From Candidatus Campbellbacteria bacterium (GTDB lineage Bacteria; Patescibacteriota; Minisyncoccia; Phycocordibacterales; JAXHMZ01): DNA of 41,314 nt. The notes below the pieces were generated by a model that was given only the letters and a program-made list of their open reading frames with translations, was not told where the DNA came from and did not search any database. Position 1 is the stretch's first letter; every line of letters starts with the position of its first letter. The stretch covers positions 1 to 41,314 of the forward strand of contig JAXHMZ010000004.1 of the NCBI GenBank assembly GCA_034521025.1, read 5' to 3'. Below are positions 15,152 to 23,360 of the stretch, piece after piece. The position numbers and the translations under genes are program-made.

Positions 15152-16348
15152 CTATAGGAAATAGTTAAGAATGCTGAGAGCGTAGTAGGCACCAATAGAG
15201 AGAAGCGCCAAGCCCTCTATCAGAGCCGCCCAAATCGTAAAAGATGGGGAGGCAAGCCATATGTGAAGTCGCCAGACAGCAATGGCAAAGATTATCAACT
15301 CATCTAAGAGATAGAACAGGACAAATAGTCCGATCAGCCCCGTATAGCTCGGGGCTGATAATCCGGCGCCCGCGAGCATACCGGCGAACATTACCGGCAC
15401 TCCTGCCGAGCAAGGGAATTCAACTATTGTGATCACAGCCGCAAACGCTACTATCGCGAGGATCAGAGTAAAGACACTATTCTGGTTCTGGAACAAACCC
15501 TGGACCCACTTGGTGGTTTTGTTTATCAATGGTGATTGTCCGCTCTCGCAGGTAACACCGTGGCGTTTGAAACGCAAGTATTCTTTAATGAAATAAACAC
15601 CTCCGGCGATGCCGATCGCGGCCAAGGTGAGCTCTAGCCAGAACATATGCGGTGCTAAATAGGAGAATAGCTGGTGCCACAATAGTATCAACAGGCCGTA
15701 AATAACGGCGGTAGTCAGTACAAAAGCTCCGCCATAAAGAGCTATTTTTCGTCGGGAGCCTAGAGTTAGAACCAAGCCCAAAATTAGTATCAAGGCGCCA
15801 AGTGAGCACACGTTGAAGCCATCAAGAATACCCAGCGTTATCGCTACAACCGGTAAAGATAGCTCACTCAGGTTAATGTTCAGACCAAGTAGAGAAATAG
15901 AATTATCGCCATCCTCTCGCTCGGTGCTGTTTTTGTTTTGAGGAAGACCAAATTCTTGCTCCAACAATCCGATGATCTCTTGGCCCGTGCCACTGGGGTT
16001 GTCAAAGCCAACTATGTAGCTATCGCCGATAAAGGTCAGTGGAACCACTCCCAGGTATTGCTCAGCTCCTGTTTCTTCGGCTCGTTCTCGCAATAGATCG
16101 TGATAGTCAGCGTTAGAGATAGGGTAACGCTCGATCTCTACAGACGGATAGTCTTTGGAGAGTTGGTCCAAGAAACGTTGTTCGGCGTGGCAGTGCGGAC
16201 AAGTGTCGCTATAGAAAAACTGCAAGCTGGCTTCTTCGGCCGACTGCGAATTGATTTGTTCAGTCTGTGCGCGGGCTGTATCTACAGCAAATACAGCAAA
16301 AAACATTAGTGCTATTAAACCGACAAAAGTAAAAAGACGAGTTAGCAT
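15152..16348 (-). CDS. Thioredoxin-fold plus CcdA/DsbD-like thiol-disulfide membrane protein
   Basis: A 398-residue fusion. Residues 1-27 form a signal peptide ending ARA. A thioredoxin/glutaredoxin-like domain follows with C50-P-H-C53 and the cis-Pro loop VVPLTF (P103). From about 165 there are six or more transmembrane helices with the paired intramembrane cysteines of the CcdA/DsbD family: C181 in GFNVCSLGAL and C313 in EFPCSAGVP. CcdA-type proteins pass electrons from cytoplasmic thioredoxin across the membrane to extracytoplasmic thiols. Here the acceptor domain is fused at the N-terminus, in the order opposite to DsbD. It is convergent with the Crp-like gene and divergent from the copper ATPase. 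A truncated copy of its 3' end lies at 14202-14270. Confidence 0.85.
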   Translation of the reverse strand: MLTRLFTFVGLIALMFFAVFAVDTARAQTEQINSQSAEEASLQFFYSDTCPHCHAEQRFLDQLSKDYPSVEIERYPISNADYHDLLRERAEETGAEQYLGVVPLTFIGDSYIVGFDNPSGTGQEIIGLLEQEFGLPQNKNSTEREDGDNSISLLGLNINLSELSLPVVAITLGILDGFNVCSLGALILILGLVLTLGSRRKIALYGGAFVLTTAVIYGLLILLWHQLFSYLAPHMFWLELTLAAIGIAGGVYFIKEYLRFKRHGVTCESGQSPLINKTTKWVQGLFQNQNSVFTLILAIVAFAAVITIVEFPCSAGVPVMFAGMLAGAGLSAPSYTGLIGLFVLFYLLDELIIFAIAVWRLHIWLASPSFTIWAALIEGLALLSIGAYYALSILNYFL

Positions 16349-16536
16349 AGCTTTTAGGGATTATGTTTTTAAGCCGGCTTAGTTAGTAGTACGCTCAACT
16401 CACTAGACTACTTTCTCGTGTGGCATTAAGCACGGTCAGAGCAAATATAGCACACTTTTAATATTAAATACTAGTGCTCAGGACAGATCGAAAATTCCGT
16501 AGGCATGCTTGTTAAAATTTAAGGTTTGCCAGTTAA

Positions 16537-16542
16537 TATATT
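16537..16542 (+). promoter_or_regulatory. -10 box of the copper ATPase gene
   Basis: TATATT ends 6 nt before the ATG at 16549. The divergent spacer 16349-16548 otherwise contains only AT-rich promoter-like DNA; no hairpin or coding signal was noticed. Confidence 0.45.
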
Positions 16543-16548
16543 TGGCTT

Positions 16549-18501
16549 ATGCTTGATAGTATTATGAGTCATGGCGACGCTAATTTGTACTTACGACGGT
16601 TCTGGGTGGTCACCTTTCTCTTGCTACCGCTCGTTTTGGTACATCCAAAGGTCTCGGAAACCCTTAATCTCACGTTCTTTGATCTCGGAAAGTGGGTGCA
16701 GTTCGGGATCGCGACCGTGATCTTTGGTTTCGCGCTCGTCTTTTTTGAGCACGCTTGGCATGAGATAAAGGCACGTCAGTATGGCATGATGACGCTTGTC
16801 TCTCTTGCTGTGGGAGCAGGATATCTCTTTTCCGTTGCCTCGACTTTTATTCCCTCACTCCATGCTGAGTTCTATTTCGAGATCTCAACCCTCGTCTGGG
16901 TGCTTCTTTTCGGTCATTATTTGGAGGCAAAATCGAGCGGAGCCGCTGGGAACGCTCTTCAGGAAGTAGCCAAACTTTTACCCAAAAAGGCGCACAAAAT
17001 TTCAGATGGCACTGAAGTTGATGTCGATATCTCCGAGCTAGAGGAAGGAGACACAGTGTTGGTGAAGCCGGGCGAGAAAGTGCCCGCGGACGGAACTATT
17101 ACAAAAGGAAATTCTAGCGTTGACGAGTCGCACATCACCGGAGAATCAAAGCCGGTCGAAAAGAAAGAAGGAATGGAGATCGTTGCCGGGTCAATTTGTC
17201 TTGATGGCTCGCTCACGATCGAGCTAGCTCGGGTCGGGGAGAGCTCGACTGTCGGGCAGATACAGAAACTTATAGAACAAGCGGGCAAAACCAAACCACG
17301 TTCGCAAAGGATGGCAGACAAGGCATCGGCGGTGCTGACGTTCGTCGCCGCTACGACGGCTCTCCTCACGCTTCTCGTCTGGACGTTTGTGATCGGCGAG
17401 CCGTTTGCCTTCGCGATAACGCTCGCTATCACGGTACTTGTGATCGCTTGTCCGCACGCGCTTGGGCTCGCTATTCCAACGGTTACCACTATCACTACAT
17501 CGCTTGCGGTCAAAAACGGTTTCTTTATCAAAGATATGTCTCAAATAGAGATGATACGAAAAACGGACTACGTGGTGTTCGACAAAACGGGTACGCTAAC
17601 GAGCGGGGAATTCGGAGTAACTAAAGTGGTGAACATTGCGGCAGATAATACCGACGAAGTACTCAGAGTAGCGGCTTCATTGGAGCAACATTCTTCCCAC
17701 ATAACCGGCCATTCCATCTTGAGAGACGCTCGCTCTAAAGAGATCGATCTCTCGGAAATTTCTAATTTTCAAAACGTATCCGGAAAGGGTGTAAAAGCCG
17801 AGATCGATGGAAAAGAATACGTTGCCGGCAACGCGGCTTTGCTGGATGAATTGGGTGTAAGCTATAAAGAGCCGGAGGACGTATCCGGAACACTTGTATA
17901 TGTTGCAAGCCACGAGGCATTGCTCGGCTATGTCGTTCTCTCGGACGCGGTTAAGGAGTCTTCGCACAAAGCTGTCGAGAGTTTGCACGATATGGGTATC
18001 AAAGTAGCGATGCTAACTGGAGATAACGAACAAGTGGCACAAGCCGTTTCGGCTGAATTGGGTATTGATACGTATTTTGCCGACGTGTTGCCGGAGGATA
18101 AGTACAAACATATAAAAGAGTTGCAAGAACAGGGGCACACGGTCCTTATGGTCGGCGATGGAGTAAACGATGCTCCTGCGCTCACTCAAGCTGACGCGGG
18201 TGTTGCGATCGGCGCTGGCACGGACGTGGCAGTTGAAGCGGGAGACGTAGTGCTGACCGATAACGATCCACTCGACGTGGTTCGTCTTATAAAACTAGCA
18301 AAGAAGGTGTACGTAAAGATGGTCCAAAACCTCGTATGGGCGCTCGGGTATAACGTGGTGGCGATCCCCGCGGCAGCCGGAGTGTTCGCGGCGTGGGGAT
18401 TTTTCCTACGTCCGGAGATCGGGGCTCTCATAATGAGTCTTTCAACGGTTATTGTCGTTATCAACGCACTCACGCTCAAACGCATTTCGTTGGAGGAATA
18501 A
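16549..18501 (+). CDS. copB: P1B-type heavy-metal ATPase, CPH (CopB-like) class
   Basis: A 650-residue metal-exporting ATPase. Landmarks: TGES actuator loop (197-200), intramembrane metal site CPH (301-303, ACPHALGLAIP), phosphorylation site D345 in DKTGT, hinge GDGVND (536-541), and about eight transmembrane helices. CPH in place of CPC places it with the P1B-3/CopB group, linked to Cu(II) or Cu(I) export. There is no N-terminal metal-binding domain, only a short MSHGDANLYL leader. The nucleotide-domain motif that normally reads SEHP is SSHIT (around H381-384), so the histidine is kept but the proline is lost. A second ATG at 16564 is possible. Neighbouring redox genes suggest a copper or thiol-stress region. 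Confidence 0.9.
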   Translation: MLDSIMSHGDANLYLRRFWVVTFLLLPLVLVHPKVSETLNLTFFDLGKWVQFGIATVIFGFALVFFEHAWHEIKARQYGMMTLVSLAVGAGYLFSVASTFIPSLHAEFYFEISTLVWVLLFGHYLEAKSSGAAGNALQEVAKLLPKKAHKISDGTEVDVDISELEEGDTVLVKPGEKVPADGTITKGNSSVDESHITGESKPVEKKEGMEIVAGSICLDGSLTIELARVGESSTVGQIQKLIEQAGKTKPRSQRMADKASAVLTFVAATTALLTLLVWTFVIGEPFAFAITLAITVLVIACPHALGLAIPTVTTITTSLAVKNGFFIKDMSQIEMIRKTDYVVFDKTGTLTSGEFGVTKVVNIAADNTDEVLRVAASLEQHSSHITGHSILRDARSKEIDLSEISNFQNVSGKGVKAEIDGKEYVAGNAALLDELGVSYKEPEDVSGTLVYVASHEALLGYVVLSDAVKESSHKAVESLHDMGIKVAMLTGDNEQVAQAVSAELGIDTYFADVLPEDKYKHIKELQEQGHTVLMVGDGVNDAPALTQADAGVAIGAGTDVAVEAGDVVLTDNDPLDVVRLIKLAKKVYVKMVQNLVWALGYNVVAIPAAAGVFAAWGFFLRPEIGALIMSLSTVIVVINALTLKRISLEE

Positions 18502-18502
18502 C

Positions 18503-18532
18503 AAAAACCAGCTAACGCAAAGCGTTAGCTGG
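18503..18532 (-). terminator. Terminator for the minus-strand gene at 18590
   Basis: A perfect 11-bp stem CCAGCTAACGC/GCGTTAGCTGG with loop AAA. The T-run (A5 at 18503-18507 on plus) lies on the minus-strand exit side. It probably also blocks the ATPase transcript partly. Confidence 0.75.
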
Positions 18533-18589
18533 TGGTGGACTTTTAGATGTACACGCTGTCGACTATATGTAGATCTCTGAGTGTAGACC

Positions 18590-18964
18590 TTAGAGTGTGG
18601 ATGGCGATGCGGCTATAATAGGAATTTTCAGCTCTACAGCGATTCCCATCCAATGCCGCATAATGGGCACAATACCCTTCTCGCCATAGAGGCAGAGTAA
18701 ATCCACCTCCTCCCGAAAAAACTTAAAAGGCGACGCAAGAAATCTCTGGGTCTCTTCGGTTTGCTCAGCGATCTCCACGAGCTGAGGCGTAAAACAAGAA
18801 AAGAAAGGGAATACCGGCATTCTCTTCCTGTCTGCGAAGAGTAAGTGACAGTGTATGGCTGTTATTACGCTTTTGTCTTTTTCCCCCACGATCTCGATCT
18901 TCTCGTTTCTGAAATCAGAACTCTCTGTTACCGGATAGCCGATAAAGACACGTTCGTAAGCCAC
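18590..18964 (-). CDS. Hypothetical cytoplasmic protein, 124 residues
   Basis: I do not recognise this family. The GTG start at 18964 is chosen because an AGGAG Shine-Dalgarno (minus strand) precedes it by about 8 nt. The protein begins AYERVFIGYPVTESSDFRNE and contains VITAIHCHLLFADRKRMPVF and IAEQTEETQRFLASPFKFFR; it looks like a mixed alpha/beta globular domain without membrane segments. Coding is supported by start signal, downstream terminator and codon usage like its neighbours. It stands alone, convergent with the copper ATPase gene. Confidence 0.6.
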   Translation of the reverse strand: MAYERVFIGYPVTESSDFRNEKIEIVGEKDKSVITAIHCHLLFADRKRMPVFPFFSCFTPQLVEIAEQTEETQRFLASPFKFFREEVDLLCLYGEKGIVPIMRHWMGIAVELKIPIIAASPSTL

Positions 18965-19133
18965 TCTCTTCTCCTTCCAACAAGCGAATCTAGCGCGATT
19001 ATGTATTATTCAGCTTTTCAAAGCAAGGTGTGCCGTGTTTTATAAAAGGTACTTTTATAATTATCTTGGTCTTGGTTACTGCATCTCACTTTGTGATAGA
19101 TACGTTGAAGATTTTTAAGATTCTTTTTCATGT

Positions 19134-19139
19134 TATAAT
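19134..19139 (+). promoter_or_regulatory. Extended -10 promoter of the helical-repeat gene
   Basis: TGTTATAAT is an extended -10 with a perfect TATAAT. The leader to 19178 is about 32 nt, without an evident Shine-Dalgarno. Confidence 0.55.
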
Positions 19140-19177
19140 GAACACAAGGAATTAATAGATATAACTAATACAGAAAT

Positions 19178-19774
19178 ATGTTGAATAGAATTATAGAAGA
19201 AACAAAAAATACTATTGTGGCTACGGTCAAAGGAGCGGCTGATATACTCGGTACGCTCAGGAGCAGCGTAAAAGACTTAGTGGTAGATACGCTCAGAGAC
19301 GCAGGTGAAGTTACTGGCGCGGCTATTGAATTAGTGTCCGGTGTTGTAAAAGGAGCAATAACGGGTGCGTCAGAAATGGGAACTACTGCCGTAGAAGCGT
19401 CATCTGATGTCGTGAGCGGTGCGGTACGCGGTGTCTCAGAGGCAGGCGGAGATATTGCAACAGCGGCAAAAGAAGCAGTTCGCGGTGTCGTACAAGGAAC
19501 TTCAGAAGTTGGTGGCGATATCGGTAATGCCGCGGTAAATGGAGTTCGAGGAGCAATTAAAGCGACTCAAGAGATCGGTGGAGATACCGGAGAAACCGCA
19601 AGGTCCGCTGTGCTCGGTGCCGTTAACGCGGCTGATGAGATCGGCGATGAAGCGGGTAGGACTGTGCGTGATGCACTTTTGGCTAGCGCTGAGTTGCCAA
19701 AAGATATAGTAGAAGCAGCGATTGGAAGAAGAGACCAGGGAAGCCAAGGAGAACAAGAAAGCCAAGAAGAGTAA
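19178..19774 (+). CDS. Amphipathic 22-residue-repeat helical protein
   Basis: A 198-residue protein without a signal peptide. From about residue 45 to 170 it consists of repeats close to 22 residues with consensus AVRGA-x-EAGGDIGxAAxE: for example AVRGVSEAGGDI, VVQGTSEVGGDI, AIKATQEIGGDT and AVNAADEIGDEA each start a unit. The pattern is that of apolipoprotein/LEA-like amphipathic helices which can lie along a membrane or lipid surface. The C-terminus is a polar RRDQGSQGEQESQEE tail. Function is unknown; membrane or stress protection is an inference. It is monocistronic between its own promoter and terminator. Confidence 0.75.
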   Translation: MLNRIIEETKNTIVATVKGAADILGTLRSSVKDLVVDTLRDAGEVTGAAIELVSGVVKGAITGASEMGTTAVEASSDVVSGAVRGVSEAGGDIATAAKEAVRGVVQGTSEVGGDIGNAAVNGVRGAIKATQEIGGDTGETARSAVLGAVNAADEIGDEAGRTVRDALLASAELPKDIVEAAIGRRDQGSQGEQESQEE

Positions 19775-19800
19775 AAATTATCGTAAACACCTTAAGAGGC

Positions 19801-19830
19801 AAAAGCAGCGGATCATTATCCGCCGCTTTT
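19801..19830 (+). terminator. Terminator after the helical-repeat gene
   Basis: The inverted pair AAAAGC-A-GCGGAT/ATCCGC-C-GCTTTT with loop CATT and a T-rich 3' side. Confidence 0.8.
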
Positions 19831-19895
19831 GTATTTTGGCTAAGTGTGCTGTATATTAAAAGTATTAATAAATATTAGAAGAATTAAACATTTAT

Positions 19896-20879
19896 ATGGA
19901 TAACACTAAATTGTATAGTTTCCTAATGATCGCCGTAATGGTGTTTGCACTTGGATTCTTTAACGCAGTAAATGCCGAAGGACACGAAGAAGACGCTGAC
20001 ACTTCGGTTGAAACAGAAACTACAGTTGAAGGAGAGGTAGAAACTACACAAAGCGATAGTGAAAACGGAGAAGGCGCTGAAGCCGACACTCGAGACGCGG
20101 ATAGCGACGATGATGGATTGGATGACGGATCTGAAGCGTCTGAAGCCCAAGTTGAAGCTCAAGATTACAATTCGACCCGTTCAAATAAACCTGGAAGCAT
20201 TGTAGATCCGCAAGATCCCGATGATGACGGAGATGGCGTTCCTACTGTAGAGAGCAGAGCTGGAGCGACAAAAGAGATCGATAAGGCCTCTCCAAAGATC
20301 ATGCGGTTGCGAGGGATTGATAAATCAACTCCTAAACTTTTTCAAAGTTTAGAGATGAGCGGTGCAATTTGTCCGGCAGAAGAAGACTGCGATGACTCAG
20401 ACAGTGACGTGGAGCCGGGAAGCGCTGACCATGTTTTGAGTGTCAGGGCTTCCGGTGAAGAGATGCGCGGAGCTAGCGAAGAGGCCAAGGCGGAAGTACG
20501 TGCACGTCTTCAAGAGATAGACGAAATTACCGATGCCAATGATTTTGGTGTTCAGGTAGCGAGCGCCGCTCTCAGTGACGAGAATGTAGTAGACATAACT
20601 ACAGATGATGAACAAACAGAAGTGCGTTATAAAACGAGAATTCACCTGTTTGGTTTCATCCCTACAAACACGGAAGTAACCGCGCGAGCGGAGTCCGGAG
20701 GAGAAGTTGAGATAGACTATCCTTGGTATGGCTTCCTTTCTCGAAAGGGCGATCAAGGATCATTGTCTGAATTGGTCTCAGGAATAAGGGCTGCTCATGA
20801 CGGTCTTATTTCGATCTCGGTAGAGGAAGAAGGTGCGCCGGTCAACAGAAGGGAAGACACTGAAGACGATAGTGAGTAA
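19896..20879 (+). CDS. Secreted acidic protein with calcium-type Asp-rich repeats
   Basis: A 327-residue protein with a signal peptide (hydrophobic FLMIAVMVFALGFFNAV, cleavage likely after NAVNA at about 27). Then comes an acidic Glu/Thr-rich linker and two or three thrombospondin-type-3-like calcium loops: DADSDDDGLDDGSE, DPQDPDDDGDGVPT and EEDCDDSDSDVEPGS. The C-terminal 150 residues form a separate domain (VRARLQEIDEITDANDFGV, YKTRIHLFGFIPTNTEVTAR, DYPWYGFLSRKG) that I do not recognise. The architecture suggests an extracellular or envelope-associated protein stabilised by Ca2+. Function is unknown. Confidence 0.75.
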   Translation: MDNTKLYSFLMIAVMVFALGFFNAVNAEGHEEDADTSVETETTVEGEVETTQSDSENGEGAEADTRDADSDDDGLDDGSEASEAQVEAQDYNSTRSNKPGSIVDPQDPDDDGDGVPTVESRAGATKEIDKASPKIMRLRGIDKSTPKLFQSLEMSGAICPAEEDCDDSDSDVEPGSADHVLSVRASGEEMRGASEEAKAEVRARLQEIDEITDANDFGVQVASAALSDENVVDITTDDEQTEVRYKTRIHLFGFIPTNTEVTARAESGGEVEIDYPWYGFLSRKGDQGSLSELVSGIRAAHDGLISISVEEEGAPVNRREDTEDDSE

Positions 20880-20916
20880 GCTTTTTTAAGCAAAAACTAA
20901 ACAGAAAGATCAATTT

Positions 20917-20946
20917 AAATGCTTCAATCTATAGATTGAAGCATTT
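20917..20946. terminator. Bidirectional terminator between convergent genes
   Basis: A perfect 13-bp stem AAATGCTTCAATC/GATTGAAGCATTT with loop TATA. T-rich DNA lies on both sides, so it serves both the secreted protein and the minus-strand membrane protein. Confidence 0.85.
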
Positions 20947-20981
20947 ATTTTTGCGCTATTATTATTTAGCCTATTAGCCTA

Positions 20982-21194
20982 TTAGGTAAATAGATTGATA
21001 TATACTTGTAGAGTAAAGCCGGCCAGTAAACAGAAAATCCCAAAGTAAACGAACATTCGTTCGTGTTTCATATACCTGAGGACGTAGCGATCTATCTTCC
21101 TTTCTTTGGCTATATGCATATGGACCGACAGTACAACAAGCGCGATGATTATCTCGCCGGTGACTGTTAGCCCAAAAGATACTACCTCTAACAT
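20982..21194 (-). CDS. Small two-helix membrane protein
   Basis: A 70-residue protein with two transmembrane segments (VVSFGLTVTGEIIIALVVLS and MFVYFGIFCLLAGFTLQVYI) joined by a basic loop with KERKIDRYVLRYMKHER. Longer upstream reading is possible, but the start at 21194 is chosen because TACAGT on the minus strand ends 7 nt before this ATG. I recall similar tiny proteins in Patescibacteria but no named family. Function is unknown. Confidence 0.7.
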   Translation of the reverse strand: MLEVVSFGLTVTGEIIIALVVLSVHMHIAKERKIDRYVLRYMKHERMFVYFGIFCLLAGFTLQVYINLFT

Positions 21195-21201
21195 ACCTGA
21201 C

Positions 21202-21231
21202 ACTGTACAGCAAAAATAAGACCAAAAGCAA
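21202..21231 (-). promoter_or_regulatory. Promoter of the small membrane protein, leaderless geometry
   Basis: On the minus strand: TTGCTT (21226-21231), an 18-nt spacer, TACAGT (21202-21207), and 7 nt to the ATG at 21194. Confidence 0.55.
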
Positions 21232-21292
21232 CTTGCAACTTGTGAATAGCTGTACACATTTTCAGAACTTTGTACGTACGACAGCAAAACGG

Positions 21293-21298
21293 TACAAT
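21293..21298 (+). promoter_or_regulatory. -10 box of the CPA2 antiporter gene, leaderless geometry
   Basis: TACAAT ends 6 nt before the ATG at 21305 and no Shine-Dalgarno is present. Confidence 0.55.
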
Positions 21299-21304
21299 TG
21301 ATTT

Positions 21305-22522
21305 ATGTCCCCTTTTTCTTCTTTCTTTTTAATACTTTTGGTGGCAGTTATTTTCTCGCAGATATTCACAAGGATGAAGATACCCTGGGTAGTGTCTCTC
21401 ATCATAGGTGGAATTATATTGGGTCCTAGCGGACTCGATATGTTTGAGCCGGATCAAACCATAGAGTTCTTGGCTACTATTGGGCTTGTCTTTCTTATGT
21501 TCATGGCCGGACTTGAGTCGCGCCTCACCAGCACAAAGGGAATGAAAAAACGCCTTGTTCTTACCAGTCTCCTTATCGGTGCTGTGCCGGCTCTGACGGG
21601 TATAGCTATAACGCTTGCATTTGGCTACGAGATGGAAACGGCGGTCCTCATGGGAATTATTTTTATGTCCTCGGCTATCGCGCTTTTAATACCCCAACTG
21701 CAGTCGCAAAAGATCATAGGTACCGATATAGGGAGAGTTCTCGTGGGATCAGCCGTGACGGTAGATGCTCTGAGTTTGGTGCTTCTTTCAATATATTTGC
21801 AGTCGGTGACAACCTCTTTCTCTCCCATAACCCTCTTGATGTACGGAGGTCTTGTTGTATTGATCGCCTTTATTGGTTGGCTTATTCCCAAGGTTCGCTG
21901 GCTTGCTTTTTCGGTGCGCCAGCCGGTAGAGCAGGACCTGTTTGAAAAAGAACTTCGTTTTATCGTACTCGTGCTCATTGGTTTTGTGGTTCTTTTTGAG
22001 GTTGTGGGACTGCACTCCATAATCGCGGCCTTCTTTGCGGGCTTAGTTCTTTCTGGAACAGTCAAAAACAGTCTTATCAAAGCAAAGCTGCATGCGATCA
22101 GTTATGGTTTTCTGGTGCCGGTATTCTTTGTAGTGATCGGCGCGCAAACAGATCTTTCTGTGTTTGGTGAAGGGTTTGGGGCATTGTTTCTTACTGTCAG
22201 CATAGTAGTCGGATTGATTGCTTCTAAGACTTTCAGTGGTTGGCTAGCTGGGCGTTTGGGAGAATTTAGCAATAGAGAAGGGGTGTTTCTGGGAGTAGCG
22301 TCAATGCCTCAGCTTTCTACTTCACTGGCGGTAGCGTTCTTGGGATTCGGTGAAGGTCTTTTAGATCAAAGCCTTTTAGCCGCGATCATAGCTCTGAGTA
22401 TAGTCACGGCAACGGTGGCTCCGATAGTAGCTACAGCTTTGGGTCGTGATATCGCGCCGCAAGAAGGTGTTGCCGAAAAAACAACCGACGGCGAAGAAGA
22501 GTACGCTGAAAAAAGCACGTGA
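21305..22522 (+). CDS. CPA2-family cation:proton antiporter (KefB-like membrane domain)
   Basis: A 405-residue integral membrane protein with about 12 hydrophobic segments. The N-terminal IPWVVSLIIGGIILGPSGL and IGLVFLMFMAGLE are hallmarks of Na+/H+ exchanger-type CPA2 proteins. VTVDALSLVLLSIYL carries the membrane Asp of the ion site, and GVASMPQLSTSLAVAFLG follows the family layout. No TrkA-N/RCK regulatory domain is present; the tail is short and acidic. It probably exchanges Na+ or K+ for protons; the ion cannot be told. It is monocistronic and converges on the sucrose-phosphatase-like gene, 31 bp away. Confidence 0.88.
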   Translation: MSPFSSFFLILLVAVIFSQIFTRMKIPWVVSLIIGGIILGPSGLDMFEPDQTIEFLATIGLVFLMFMAGLESRLTSTKGMKKRLVLTSLLIGAVPALTGIAITLAFGYEMETAVLMGIIFMSSAIALLIPQLQSQKIIGTDIGRVLVGSAVTVDALSLVLLSIYLQSVTTSFSPITLLMYGGLVVLIAFIGWLIPKVRWLAFSVRQPVEQDLFEKELRFIVLVLIGFVVLFEVVGLHSIIAAFFAGLVLSGTVKNSLIKAKLHAISYGFLVPVFFVVIGAQTDLSVFGEGFGALFLTVSIVVGLIASKTFSGWLAGRLGEFSNREGVFLGVASMPQLSTSLAVAFLGFGEGLLDQSLLAAIIALSIVTATVAPIVATALGRDIAPQEGVAEKTTDGEEEYAEKST

Positions 22523-22553
22523 TTCTTTGGGAATTGGCGCCGCTTGATCAATG

Positions 22554-23360
22554 TTAATCCTTTGCCTCTTTAAAGTGCTTGATCCCTTCTATTACGCCTG
22601 AAGCATAGTTGCCGTCTTCGTCGTACTGACCGGACGCGACGTAAACCAACTCTGAGATCTGCGCTGCTTTAGCGATATTCAAAACTTCTTCTTTGACTTC
22701 ATCCGGAGCGTTTTTGACAAGTATTCCTTTGTATCCGTAGGTGAGAGGTAATATGTCATTACCGCTATCGCCGGCGTATATCACATCCTCTTTCTCTTTT
22801 TCTAGAGTAACCCTGATATATTCAAGCGCCCCCAGCTTGGTCGCGGTTGTTGGCAGTATGTCGAGAAGCCCTATCTTTTTATGAGGATCAACGCTATACA
22901 CTATTTCAATTCCTTCTCTGCCTTCGAGCATCTGGTGAACCGCTTTTTCTATTTCTTCCTTATCTTCCTCGGTTTTAACGTAGAAGCTGATCTTAAATTC
23001 ATTCTGCACCTCTTCTTCCTGGTATTCTAATTCTTCGATCGCGTCGAGCTTCAGCGATATCTCTTCTCTATCCCATTCGGGGTGTTTTGTATATACGTAG
23101 TCTATCCAGTTCGGGTCAAGCGAAAGTTTGTCTCCTTCGCGTTTATAAACCATCGTTCCAACCGAGGCGAGAAGATAGTCGGGCACTTTCAATCCAAATT
23201 CTTCGTAAGCACTTCTTACCATCTCTAAGTTTCTCCCCGTGGCATAAACCAGGGTGTGGTCAAAGTCTTTGACGAATTCATAAAATCTCTCAAGCGAAGA
23301 GTTGTTGTCCTCGAATCCGTTCGGTATAAGTGTTCTGTCTAGGTCGCATGCGATTATCAT
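22554..23360 (-). CDS. HAD-superfamily sucrose-6-phosphate phosphatase-like hydrolase
   Basis: A 268-residue HAD protein of the Cof/S6PP type. Motif I is DLDRTL (nucleophile D6, acid D8), motif II is YATGRN, and motifs III/IV are TKLGAL and GDSGNDILPL. A C2-type cap lies in the middle. The plant and cyanobacterial S6PP family removes phosphate from sucrose-6-phosphate; trehalose- or mannosylglycerate-phosphatases are close alternatives. The start ATG overlaps the stop of the upstream glycosidase gene (ATGA at 23357-23360), so the two are translationally coupled. Joint work on a disaccharide and its phosphate is inferred. Confidence 0.8.
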   Translation of the reverse strand: MIIACDLDRTLIPNGFEDNNSSLERFYEFVKDFDHTLVYATGRNLEMVRSAYEEFGLKVPDYLLASVGTMVYKREGDKLSLDPNWIDYVYTKHPEWDREEISLKLDAIEELEYQEEEVQNEFKISFYVKTEEDKEEIEKAVHQMLEGREGIEIVYSVDPHKKIGLLDILPTTATKLGALEYIRVTLEKEKEDVIYAGDSGNDILPLTYGYKGILVKNAPDEVKEEVLNIAKAAQISELVYVASGQYDEDGNYASGVIEGIKHFKEAKD

